Positions 46,001 through 56,092 of a DNA stretch of 64,000 bases are shown here, piece after piece. The position numbers and the translations under genes were made by a program. The stretch spans positions 58,670,312 through 58,734,311 of the forward strand of contig NC_087066.1 of assembly GCF_963678635.1 (NCBI RefSeq), in the 5' to 3' direction. Position 1 is the stretch's first letter; every line of letters begins with the position of its first letter. Under the pieces are notes generated by a model. That model did not search any database. It was not told the origin of the DNA and worked only from the letters and a program-made list of their open reading frames with translations. Origin of the DNA: Symsagittifera roscoffensis. Its lineage: Eukaryota; Xenacoelomorpha; Acoela; Convolutidae.

Positions 46001-49000
46001 TCTTTGAACACAGGGACCACTTTGGCAATTTTCAGTAAGTCTGGGAAAACATCAAGGTGAATGCATTCGTTAAAAATATCGGATATTAATGGTGCAATTA
46101 CCACTCCTAACTGCCTGATGATTTCATTGCAAATATCATCAGGTCCACATGAGAACTTACTTTTAAGGCAATTGATAACATCTAGAACTTCTCTGTGGTT
46201 AGTTTCAAACATTACCATTGATTGCACTTGTTTTGGCGATCTACATATCGGTACTGATGAGTAAGGTATTTGCGATGCAATTTTCGACCCAATGTTACAG
46301 AAAAAAGTATTCAATTTATTCGCATCAATATGTGTCGTTGTGTTATTCCCGGTCTTTCCTATTCCTACATTTTTAAAAATCTTAAATAAATCTTTACTGT
46401 TAGTCACCTTTTCCACTTTTTTAGTATAAAAGTTCCGTTTCTCTAATCGCAGCAAGGCGTTTACTTTATTGCGAATGATTTTATAATTGACATGCGTTTC
46501 AGTCGACCAGCAGGCCTGTAGTTGGCGAAGAAGTCTATCTCGTTTAAAAATTAGTTTTCTAATTTCTGGAGTTATCCATTGTGATTTCACTTTTCGTTTT
46601 TTACCATATACTTTTAATGGAGCGAATACATCTAGGCAATCGATAATTGTTTTAATCAGAAACTAAACTTTTTCATCACATCTGCTAAAAACAATATTTT
46701 TTCGGTTGATTTTTTTAGAAAAGACAGATTACGAAAAGTCAAGTTATCATCTATGTTTGACACCACGTTATTATCGGCGAAGATAATATTGTGATCACTA
46801 ATACCAGAAATTACATTGTGTTGCAACAGGAAAATTTGAAATTATATGATCAATGCAAGTACTACTACGGTTAGTAACGCGCGTTGCTTCGTTGGCGTTA
46901 TTTATAACAAAATTGTAACTTTTACTTAAATTTTTCAACCCTTTTGAGCAACTATTTTCAACCAGTGTATCAATATTAGAATCCCCAACGAACATTGTTT
47001 TTGAATTTACCATCGTTTCTAAGTTGCGTTCCAGAAAACTATAAAAATGATCGATATTTATATTGGCGGACGATAAAATACGCAAATGTTTGTTGAAGAT
47101 AGAGATCCATTTTTGAGTCTAATACACAATGCCTCAATCCCATTTTCGCAAACAATATTTTCATTTATAATAAAGTCAATGCCAGTCTTAACATAAAAAG
47201 CAACACCCCCTCCCCTTTTATTGGTTCTACATCTAGAAACTATCGGTTGAAATCCCGGAATATTGTACATTGCCAATGGGTCTGTTTCAGTTAGCCAAGT
47301 TTCCGAAAGGCAGATAATCGATAGGTTTTCGTTATAAGTTTCAATAAATCCCACTAAATTGTCAAAATTGCATCGCAAGGATCTTATATTTAGAAAAAGA
47401 AGTGTTTTATCAGCTGGCAAAGTCATCGAATAGATTTTTTATAAATGCTAAGTATCAGTAGGTTCGATCTCACCCGCGTCCTCCTGCTCTATCACATTGA
47501 CCGGCGCTTTTGCCATTTTTCCAGTTGGTGAGCTTACCACTGCGATTACATTTTCAATTAGACCACACAATTTGTCCAGTTTATCTTCCATATCAACGTT
47601 CTCTCGTTGCCTCTTCTCCCCTCTAGGTTTTCCATACATTGCATATTTGTTTTTCGCAGTACCATGTTTCATTTGGAATAACTCATTTCTGGAATAAGAA
47701 GACCGTCGATTATCTGTGTATTTCCCTGAATTCCTGTATCCATTTTGTTACCATCTAATTCTTCCGAAAATCCGCTGGCAACTTTGTCAATCTCACCGCG
47801 ACTGTTAACTGGAACCCATTTATTATTTATTCTGAGAAGTGGTTGACAATTGTTTGTTTTAAATTTCAAACCTTTCTCTTTTGCATAATTCACTGTATCT
47901 CGGTCAATTTCTGGAAGCCTCTCAACGATGAAAATATTCTTCGTCGATTCATTGTCAGTTAACGTAAATCTGTTTCGCCATACATAGTCACGCTGCCCAT
48001 TGTAAATAAATTTAACAATAATTGGTTTTTTCTCTGCATTACCCGGTAAATAGTGACATGCAGCCAAATCTTCGGGTGACACTTTAGCTCCTAGAACACG
48101 ATTCATAATATCAAGTACTGGTACCATCGGATCCACGCCGGATTTCACGCCAAGAAATGTCAAACATGATCGTGATAAATATCGTTCAGAGCAAAGTACA
48201 CGGTTTTGAATAATTACATTGTCCTTGCGCAGTTGAGAATTTTCATACTTGAGATGCTCGATAGTATTGTCCAATGTCTCCATTCGGTGAATAAAGCTTT
48301 CGAATAATCCTTTCACTTCTTCTGGGTTTGATAAATTGGCATTCTCTAGGTGTGCACGCAGTAATGCCATTTCTGCCATGTGAATACAGCGATGTGATGT
48401 CGTAAGAGAACGCGAAGCAAATCGTACTAATCTTAGTTCATTTCGTCTGAAACTATTTAATAAGTTTATCACAACAATTAGGCTAAATTATCAATTTTAT
48501 GAAAATTCAGCTATACCAAACGCTTTTATCATTCTAATTTCCAAGTCATGGCATTTGTCATAAATGTCACCCAGCCTTCCTCGAAAAATCTTTCACGTCG
48601 CTTTTCAGCACTGTCATAATTTGGCGGAAGCGAACATCACGTCGATATTCCGTTTTGAAGGGTTTTAAAGTCCCAGATCTTCTGTTTGCCTGGCTCTTCT
48701 GCGAACAACCGATGATGATCTTTGAAATATATCATATCATCAGGCTGTTTTTTGTGCCCATTTTTCAAACTCGATAACATTTTTTGGATTCAGGCGTGAT
48801 CCTTTCACTAACCAGAACGACACTAGTCTGAGAAAAGGAACCTGGGCCAATCATGCCTTCTCCAACTCTTGCTCATTTTGCTACTGATTTTTTATGGCTC
48901 TGGAGTAAAACGATTACGCGGTATGGTCGACGACAACGTAAATAATAGACTCTGAGAACTTCTCTAACCGTTGCAAAGCCTCATTTGGCACTTCCCTGGT

Positions 49001-52000
49001 CCTAAAGTAAAAAATACTTTTCGAACAAATTTTTTTTTGTTATTCGTTTTTCAAAGATATTTCTAGTCATTTAAGGCCATAGTGAATGATCTGAAGTTTC
49101 TTTTAAAACCTTTTTTAATGGTTTTTTTGTGTAGCATGCACAGAAAAATGATATAAATATGAAAAATGAACGAATTTAAATTGTTTTTTTTTTGAAAAAC
49201 AAATGTGGTCGAACTTAGTGCTCTGTCACAATAGCTGTCGTCTCTGTTATCAATATGTTTTATATCGTTTTTTATATCATAAAACAAAAAGACTGCAATT
49301 TATCTTCCGGCTTAGTTAAATAATGCTCAATAATATATCTTTATATTTTAAGTTATCTGAAACTACTAAAATCTTAGCTTTGTATACGCTGGTTATTTTT
49401 TGAATAGCTGTTTGTGTCGTCATTAAGCCGGATTTTAGGTGATGATAACAATTCCAATACAAATTGTACGGCGGATTTTAGGTTAAAGTAGCAATTCCAA
49501 CACCTATCTTGAAAGTTAAAGTACGCTGACATATCAAGTGCGATAGGTTGAACTGAATGTGTTCTTGGGGAAGCAAAAATTGCCGTTTGTACGAAAGCTA
49601 GATGGCAACCAGGCGCGGATTTAACATTTTTTTGAGGAAAGGGCGGATTTTCAATAACAAGAAATTTTAGTCGACCTATTTTGATATTGTTTTTCGAGCC
49701 CTCCCAAAACTTAGATATCCTATTTTTTTTTTAGTTTCTGCGCATCAGGCATATTTAAAAACAAAAACAGGCCAAATTGACATTGTAGGACCTTTTCGAA
49801 AGATTTTGACCGAGAAAGCTACGTTTTTTTTTGGTGCGCTCTCCTCACAATTAGTATATAATAAGGCCAAAGGCCCCTTTTGAAATACTAAAATTTATGG
49901 TTGGTCAGTCAAAAATGGATGACGTTCAATAATACCGAAGGGTTACACTCTTGGTGATGCGGGAGTCGAATTCCTGAGGAAGACGCATCCGACTCACCAT
50001 CCGCAAATACGCTACTGATACTAATTGGTGCTAGCAAGAAAAATGCTTGAGAGCAATTCAGTTCGAATTCGCACCCAACTATTAAAAAAGGAATTTTTAG
50101 CTGCTTGCTGTGAAAAAGTACTGGGCAACTGTCGGAGCAGAGGAGGCAATGGAAGCACAGACGAAGAAGTTTCCGAAGAGAAAATCTTACGCTTACAAGA
50201 GGGTAATTTAATCCCATTCATCTATAACCTACTATCTTAAAAATTAATTAAAAGGAATTTTCCGTTATTGTTTTAGGACTTGTTTCAACGGCGAAGATCC
50301 AGTATCTACAAAAGTCTAGCGAAGAACAAGTGAGTTGGTCTTATTATCGATTTTTTGAAAATTTTAGAACTGTTCTGAGACTAGATTTTTTGGCTAGTTT
50401 GTTATCTCCAAGTGCAACCATCAGCGACACATCCGCTCAGAAGTCATCTGAAATCAAACCGACAGTTGAGGCCTTTAGTGAAGTAGACCCACTTCCAGAG
50501 TCGTACTGGACACAGCCTCTGAATGTGAATGCAGTGACATCGCTGAGTCAGCGAATCGCGTTTCCATCTTTGATGCCGGAGACTGCAGCTGAGTTGCACC
50601 CTATGCGGAAGACGCTGACCATTAAGAGAAGTCTGAGATGTCCAGGAGCGGTGAGTGTTCTATTGATTTTGACCTATATGTTCTTCGGGGTGCTCCAAAA
50701 GGGAGATGAACGGCTTTTAAAATCATTTTCTACGAATGGGATTTTTTCAGAATGAGAATTTTTCCATTTGCGTTTATAACGCTCTATGAAAAATATCACA
50801 GTATTTTCTTGTTCTTATATATATTTTTTCTAAGTCAAGTTATTTAAGACTATTTAACCACAAGGAAAAGGACCAACTTATGAGCTATTCAGCTCTTCAC
50901 GGAGAACCGTTGTTGTTGTTGTACACCTACTTAAGAATTGCATGATATTTGTTTCGGTTATTTTTCTTCCTTGCTTTTTTCTGTTTCCCTTGTTTTTTTT
51001 CGGCTTGAATCCGTTTTAAAGGGCAATGAAAACATTTTTTTTTTCAGGATTGTGATCACAACCTAGTGAAACCGGAGTATGTTCCGCAGTCTATCAAGTT
51101 CAAGCTCCATCTAGTGGCACAGTAAGTAATTTTGATACAAAGCTCATATTTATTTTGATATCATCTAATTCAATAAACTTTTGTAGAAACAGAGACTTAG
51201 AGTCCTATTCTGGAATCCATCTTTTGTATTACCATGGTTACCTACTGATCTTTTATATTGACCGGTCACTATTGATCGCCTATAAAAGCTCTCTTCTTTT
51301 TTTTACTGGTCACTTTTTTTGTTAACCCCCTTTGCTACTATTTTATAACATCAGTTCTCGGTTGACGCCAATATGTACTAATTTTGAATAGGAGCGCGCA
51401 CCAAAACCTTCCAAAAGGTGGCCAAAAACGGCCTTTTTTGTCTGTTTTTTTTTTAAATTTAGCTGCGGCGCAGAAATTTTTGTCAAATTAGAGTAAATTT
51501 TTTTGCGCACTTGTTTTTTGTCCATTCTGGTAGTTTTTGACCAAGTCACATCTTTTTCGTACACTTGGTGGTAGCCTTGCTTATTACACAATACTGCGAC
51601 TCAGTTATTTAAATCGAAGGAATAAGATTATTAGATTTTAGCGGAACGGACACTCGAATTGGGCACTCAGCATGTCTTACTGTAATACGTTTTAAAAATC
51701 AAAATGTTCTAAAGGCTCCTTTTTAGGGGGAAGCGCGCGCCGAAAAAACGCATTTTTTTAATCAAAATTTCTTACAAGTGTTCAAAACGTAATTTTACCA
51801 AGTGTTCAAAACGTCATTTTCAAAAATTTGCCTGCGGGTCCTTAAAGTAGTTTCGGAGAGCTGAGAGCTCGGAAAATCAAATTTGGTGACCTAAAAAAAC
51901 GTCGACACAACGGTCAATTTTTTTCGAAAAATCCGCCCCTAGAAAAATTTCTGCGCACGCCACTGACTACATTATTCTAATGCAGGTTATTCGTGCCAGA

Positions 52001-55000
52001 GATTCGCCTCGCGTGCCAGCCCTCTCTGGAGATGGAGAAGGAGTCAGTGTGTGTGCTGTCCATCACAAACCCCACAGACTCCATCATCAGAGTCAGGATC
52101 GCCCCCATTGACTGTGATGAGGAAACGGAAGAGTCTGTCGGAGATCTAATAGACGAGATCAACACTAATGTGAGCACTGACTCTAAATGGCGGCTTTTCA
52201 AAATTGTTCCGCACAAAATAACAATTGACTATAATTCACACAAGCGGAGCAACTTGCTCACACAAGCAATTGATTCTGCCAATCTAAGTCGCAAATAAAG
52301 GTGTTCATTTGGTGGCATTTTGGTGTATTTCCAAGCACAGGCAATTGAATATCTTCTATTTCTGCTTTATTGGTTGCTGGCGTTTATTAGTCAACGAACG
52401 TAGTGAAGACTCTTATATAGGTCGTGATGATTTCGGTTTTTTCTTGAAAAGCTCTTAGTATTGACTCTCTAAATTAGATTTTTCGCGGTTTGATTTTTGA
52501 TCTTTAATTTCAGTTCCTTTCCTTTGTGACAATTAAGGCAAACTCACTATTGAACAGCGAACTAGTTTCGAAAGTGGATTTTAAGTTTCATACTACCAGT
52601 AGAGTAAAAAAAATTTCTATTGATCTAGTTTTCTCAAATAGGGTTATTTTTTATTTGAAAAAGTCACTGGTAATTTTTTTGAAATTCAAAGAGCTTTTAA
52701 GTCATTCCTTGCTTTTGTTCCTGGCGTTCAATGAATCTTTTTCAACTGTTTGTTCGCCAGGTTAGTTTGTTTTTATAAGCGACCTTGGCGTCGATGCGAA
52801 GACGTGAGACTCCAAAAATTCGAAAAAAAAGTAGAGCTATCAAAGCGAATAAAGCTAGTTTTTTTAAAATCATTCCAAGACAAAAGAATGTGAAACTAGC
52901 ATCGGAAGAAAATTCCCAAGCAATAAAAAAGCAAAAATACCTGCGCAGAAATTCTTTGAAAGACTTTTCCTGAAAAAAAATAGCAAAACAATACGAATTA
53001 AATGAATGCCTTAACTTCAACCAATGACACTTATTAAGTTCTGAGAAGACGAAAAGTGTGATAGAGAAAAAAGTAGACCGATCGTATTACACAATCAATG
53101 CTTGTGTAATTATTTACACGAAAGTAATTAATAACACCAACAATTTGAAGCGAAACCTTGAATTGGACAGGCAATAGGCACATTGAGTACTTACTGAAAG
53201 TCGTCAATACATCTTCATTTTGCTGATTCCAATCAGAATCAAGCATCATTAATTTTAGTTCACGTGCCTACTTCATTTACTATCGGACAATTTATTTCTC
53301 ACATTTTTCTGGTAAAAGTTCGCTGGTGTGGAGGAGAAAGAACCCCGATCTCCATTTACAAATGTGGCGATGGGGTTGAAATGTTAAAAGCGTGAATGTC
53401 TTTCATTTTCAAAAGTGAAACTGAAAAATTTCCAACGGAATAAAAAATCCTACCTAATGATCCAGTTTTCTCGGATTGTTTTCATAAAATGCCAATCTTA
53501 GAAGTTTGAAGCTCAAAGAGTTTCAGGAATAAATGTTTTTTTTTTTTCGTTTTAAAGTGCTTAAAAAATAATCAGTGTTTTTTTGTTGCGAAGTACATAG
53601 ACACTTTTCCAACTGTTTGTTGGCTATATTGCCTTTTAGAGCTTTTTCCGGTTTTTGTTCCGACCAGTTTTCGGGTATTTTAGTTTTTCGACAACAAAAT
53701 ACACATACACCTAAAATCATTGGAATGGGTCGAATTACATATCATATTAAAGCCCTTTGGTCGTACGACATGATAAAAATTTTAAACAAAACTTCTCAGT
53801 ATCGAGAGAAACCGGTTTGAAATCGTTAATTTTTGGTCTAATTTCGAGCCAAAAAGGTTTTTCAAAAAAAGGTTTGCAGGTTTACAATAGATTACTTAAG
53901 CTTATTTTAAGCCGTGAAAACTTTAATTCATCAGATCTCATAGAAAAAAAAACGACTCTGATTTGAAAAAATGTGCTATTTTAAGACTGTTGTCGGAACA
54001 TTCTGTGCTATTTGGACAGTAACCGGCTATCCTTGTTTTATTTTGCTTGCTAAGTGCATCTTCGTTCCTTTTCGTGAGATTGCATAAAAATGTTTCTATG
54101 ACGTTTCTTCTGATGTTGTATGTAGTTGAGTGTGGCTCCCCTGCTGCAAGATGAAGGTGTGGAGATTGGGGGTAAGTTGAATGGACTGGAACTGGCGGCC
54201 GGAGAATCATTCAATGGGGAGAGACAGTATTCAGATGACAGCAGTGTCATTGTGCAGAGGAAAATCAACAAGGTCTTTGTGAAGACCACTCTCGTCCCTA
54301 ATTTGCTAGGAGAGAAGATAATGGTGAGGCATAAATAATTGATTATATATAAGCCCTTAATTTTGTCCTAACTGTCCTAAAATGTTGGAAAAAACATTCT
54401 TTACCAGAAAGAGAAAAATATGCTGTCACGGGACAAAAAAATTGATTAAAATTGAAAGAGTTATTTGGCCCGGCATCGAAAAATGGTCAAATCTGGTTTG
54501 ACGGCATATGCATTTAAATTTTTGACAGCTTATACTTGAAAATTGGACAAAATTTGTACACAACATAACTGCTAATGAGAATCCTGTGCATGGATTGGAG
54601 CAGTTTCAATGTTGTTATCTAGCTTTTTTTCGCTAACTTAAGATGTTAGTCAAGCTCATCAGCTTCCCAAATAACTAATTTGAGCCTCGTATTTCTTATA
54701 TTGCTTGCGAAGATGTTTCCACGGCAAGAACACTTCTAAAACTAGTTTTGAGATACTGGCTAATTTACGCCTTCGGGATCAATTGAGCAACCCCTCTCTG
54801 TTTTGTTTGCAGAAGATTGTGCAATTACATGCTGCAGGTTTTTTTACATAAATAGAGGTAGGTCAGAGAACTTGCCCTGGTAACTTGCTTGTCTCGACGA
54901 CCTTTTGACGACCTTTTTTGGTCAATCAAATATATTTTCCGAGCTCTTCTAAAGCACTAAAAAGACGCTATATTGGGCCAATTTTTTGCGCCGCTGGGAA

Positions 55001-56092
55001 ATTTTTGAGAAAACAGGTAATAAAAACCGTTTTTCGCCCTTTTTTTTGGAAAATTTTGACAAAAAAATGCGTTTTTTTTGGCGCGCTCTCCCCATCAAAG
55101 TTAGTATATATTGGCGCCCAAGGTCGGTCGGCCAAAATGTATTTCTTAAAAAGTACCAAAGGGGACCCTTTGGGTCGGCAGGGGGTCGAATCCTTGAGCC
55201 GGGGGCTTTCGTCTTCTTTTATAGTGTTTTGGCGTTTTTGTTTGGATGGATAGCTCATTTGGTCATGGCGTGGAGGAGGGAGATTGCGCGATACATACTT
55301 AAAACCTGTTGATAACCACTTGCACTACTTTCCATTGTAGGAAACTGTACGCCAGATTCTGCAACAAACGCGGAGAACCAAAGATCACAGTATAAAAATC
55401 AGAAACAAGATTCAGATAGAAAAATGGCCAAATGAGTTGCATGCTAAACCAGCTTTTTCCTGTTTAAAGAACAATGTTCAATTACATACAATTTTAGGAA
55501 GCTGTAGGGTGTTTTTTGACATAAATACAGTCGAGAGAACTGACCCTGGTAATTTGCTTGCTTAGAAGCAGTAATCGCCCGAACAAAAAATCGGGGGAAA
55601 AAATTTAAAATTTGTTTAAAAAATTATTGACACTCATAAATAAAATCTTCCAGAAAACGAAAAAAACGAAGAAAAATTCGTTCTTTTACTCGTTGAAATC
55701 AAAAAGTTGCAACTTCTGTCTCGTGACTGTAGTTTACTCTACCATAGACGTGTAGGTAAAGATCGCTTATTGATCTTGATAGAACTTATAATTCAAGGTT
55801 TCGAAGTAATATACGGCGTTCTCTGAGGTCGATATATCAAGTTTACAATTTTGAATTTGAGATATCAGGTTTCTATAGACGTGACTAGGAATTAGTATGT
55901 TCTTTTCATTGTCAAACGATCTTTCTGAAAAAGAACGCTTTTTGGTTGCAGGTTGGGTTAAACTTCCACTTCCAGCTGCTGACAGATGACGCCATTGCAA
56001 ACAAAGACCCATCAGTGCAGCTGAAGCTGAATGAAGAGAATTCAACTCCAATGTCTACTAGAGTACTGCTTGACCTCGGATTCGCCCACTAA
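43045..56092 (+). CDS. DCTN4: Dynactin subunit 4 (p62), complete, 10 exons
   Basis: Coding exons: 43,063-43,191; 43,533-43,694; 43,988-44,125; 50,101-50,202; 50,277-50,329; 50,398-50,650; 51,048-51,121; 51,986-52,169; 54,126-54,323; 55,952-56,092. All phases agree, giving 477 residues (human 460). DCTN4 belongs to the pointed-end complex of dynactin, the dynein activator. The N-terminus has the family's cysteine cluster: CTCG, CxxxxYVCRYCRELRCKICVSHE, then FYCPHC and CLSCFNCPSCNNTL, followed by YYLVCACCRWSSRD. DPLPESYW and LTIKRSLRC precede DCDHNLVKPEYVPQSIKFK. SITNPTDSIIRV and a diverged C-terminal half ending LLDLGFAH complete it. Intron 1 is GC-AG (CATGAG|GCGAGT...TGTAG); the others are GT-AG. 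Intron 3 (6 kb) holds an antisense LINE. A splice acceptor lies 18 nt before the ATG, and the ATG is 282 nt after the CCDC134 stop. Confidence 0.95.
44531..44553 (-). repeat. (TTA)n tail of the LINE
   Basis: TAATAATAATAATAATA on the + strand directly follows the 3' UTR end of the antisense LINE and probably served as its 3' terminal repeat during target-primed reverse transcription. Confidence 0.7.
44565..44609 (-). other. 3' UTR stem-loop of the LINE
   Basis: GTTGATGATT (44,565-44,574) pairs perfectly with AATCATCAAC (44,600-44,609) around a 25-nt AT-rich loop, close to the end of the element. Such hairpins are recognised by the reverse transcriptase in some CR1/L2-like LINEs. The function here is inferred. 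Confidence 0.6.
44665..46700 (-). CDS. LINE ORF2, reverse transcriptase part
   Basis: An intact 641-codon frame from the first Met (46,590), and about 20 more in-frame codons (FLIKTIIDCLDVFAPLKVYG) upstream to a TAG near 46,663, which looks like a nonsense change inside a longer ORF. Motifs in order: VVPVFKDGDKTDPGNYRPIS, LNMNQYGFRSKRSTIQA, ALFLDLKKAFDTIDH (first catalytic Asp), STGVPQGSVLGPLLFLIYIN, TTLFADDTSI (catalytic ADD), NKLSLNTDKTVLLNF, and the C-terminal thumb-like IYRSYIKPVLQYGVLVYG. All RT motifs are intact. It would make cDNA of the LINE by target-primed reverse transcription. Confidence 0.9.
46700..47426 (-). pseudogene. LINE ORF2, AP-type endonuclease part, frameshifted
   Basis: The first piece (47,426-47,058) starts KTLLFLNIRSLRCNFDNL, then ICLSETWL (catalytic Glu region) and GGGVAFYVKTGIDF, and ends VFYRPPI. 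A shift leads to the piece 47,085-46,798 with TMFVGDSNID and TNRSSTCIDHI. A second shift near 46,820 leads to VISGISDHNIIFAD, holding the SDH active-site motif. The endonuclease nicks the target DNA to start insertion. Two frameshifts plus the nonsense codon near 46,663 make the ORF inactive as it stands. Confidence 0.85.
47448..48472 (-). CDS. LINE ORF1, coiled-coil RNA-binding protein
   Basis: A 267-codon frame (48,472-47,669) followed in another frame by 47,672-47,448. The two overlap by four bases, suggesting either a frameshift mutation or a short following ORF. FIHRMETLDNTIEHLKYENS continues into a Leu/Asn heptad pattern that predicts a coiled coil at about residues 65-100. The part with LAACHYLPGNAEKKPIIVKF resembles the RRM-like core of L1-type ORF1 proteins. 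The product would bind the LINE RNA. No zinc knuckle was seen. Confidence 0.7.
48481..49600. other. Intronic spacer in DCTN4 with faint coding-like remnants
   Basis: On the minus strand about 48,600-49,010 contains protein-like scraps (VPNEALQRLEKFSESIIYVV, SQTSVVLVSERITPES) broken by stops. I cannot assign them; a transposon is likely. The rest is AT-rich. Confidence 0.35.
49606..50000 (-). mobile_element. hAT-type MITE family, copy 3, reversed
   Basis: Left end CAGGCGCGGATTTA matches the family terminus, followed by GGGCGGATTTTCAATAA. The interior TTTTTTTGGTGCGCTCTCC and TTAGTATATAATAAGGCC are the reverse complement of the copies at 3353 and 12,257. GAGTCGAATTCCTGAGG near 49,963 corresponds to the GGGATTCGACCC block. 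The right end is diverged and I cannot fix a target duplication. Lies in DCTN4 intron 3, ending about 100 bp before exon 4. Confidence 0.65.
51350..51965 (+). mobile_element. hAT-type MITE family, one or two partial copies
   Basis: CGCCAATATGTACTAATTTT and GGAGCGCGCACC near 51,370-51,400, then GGGGAAGCGCGCGCCGAAAA near 51,726 and an end-like GCGCACGCCACTG near 51,953. Both halves run in the same orientation as the copy at 12,257. Lies in DCTN4 intron 7, just before exon 8. Confidence 0.6.
52389..52763 (+). repeat. Hairpin-ended repeat, copy 4 (degraded hairpin)
   Basis: Starts AGTCAACGAACGTAGTGAAG, carries AAGGCAAACTCACTATTGAA and TCTATTGATCTAGTTTTCTC, and ends TTCAACTGTTTGTTCGCCAG, where the stem has one broken pair. 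Lies in DCTN4 intron 8. Confidence 0.7.
52776..52830 (+). repeat. tRNA-like SINE fragment
   Basis: CCTTGGCGTCGATGCGAAGACGTGAGACTCC is the same block as the first half of the tRNA-like unit at 59,890 (CCGTGGCTCAGATGCGAGGACGTGAGACTCC, quoted here in two parts). The B-box half is lost. Confidence 0.5.
53340..53635 (+). repeat. Hairpin-ended repeat, copy 5 (3' part)
   Basis: Only the right two thirds are recognisable (CTAATGATCCAGTTTTCTC, AGCTCAAAGAGTTTCA). It ends with the hairpin CCAACTGTTTGTTGG (53,609-53,623) and CTATATTG. Lies in DCTN4 intron 8. Confidence 0.65.
53985..54056 (-). repeat. AACAAGGATAGCCGGTT repeat fragment
   Basis: Reverse complement reads AACAAGGATAGCCGGTTACTG and, further on, AGCACAGAATGTTCCG. 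The same pair of motifs occurs at 27,598 and 56,788 on the + strand and the first motif, slightly changed, at 33,629 on the minus strand. Confidence 0.6.
54900..55215 (-). mobile_element. hAT-type MITE family, partial copy, reversed
   Basis: GGCGCGCTCTCCCCATC, TTAGTATATATTGGCGCCC and GGGTCGGCAGGGGGTCGAAT are the reverse complement of the 12,257 copy. Neither terminal repeat is preserved. Lies in DCTN4 intron 9. The overlapping open frames of about 100 codons are by-products of the repeat. Confidence 0.65.

Larger units (their letters stand above)
44531..48480 (-). mobile_element. Nearly full-length jockey/CR1-type LINE in DCTN4 intron 3
   Basis: About 3.9 kb in antisense orientation to DCTN4. 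In element order it has ORF1 (48,472-47,669 plus 47,672-47,448), endonuclease (47,426-46,700), reverse transcriptase (46,590-44,665), a 3' UTR with a 10-bp stem (GTTGATGATT / AATCATCAAC) and a terminal TTA-repeat tail (44,531-44,553). Microsatellite-like tails of this kind, rather than poly(A), are typical of CR1/L2/jockey relatives. The disabling changes are few, so it is the youngest LINE in the window. Confidence 0.85.

Noticed and set aside
50025-50240. 71-codon ORF covering DCTN4 exon 4
   Set aside because: Wrong frame. The acceptor TTTTTAG before 50,101 with phase 0 gives the sequence that continues DCTN4 and splices correctly to exon 5.
52170-52298. Read-through extension of DCTN4 exon 8 to a stop at 52,298
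   Set aside because: A good GTGAGC donor at 52,170 in phase with exon 9 explains the data better; the read-through could be an alternative short isoform but has no support.
54918-55312. Overlapping ORFs of about 100 codons on both strands
   Set aside because: They fall within the decayed hAT MITE copy and mirror each other; not coding.
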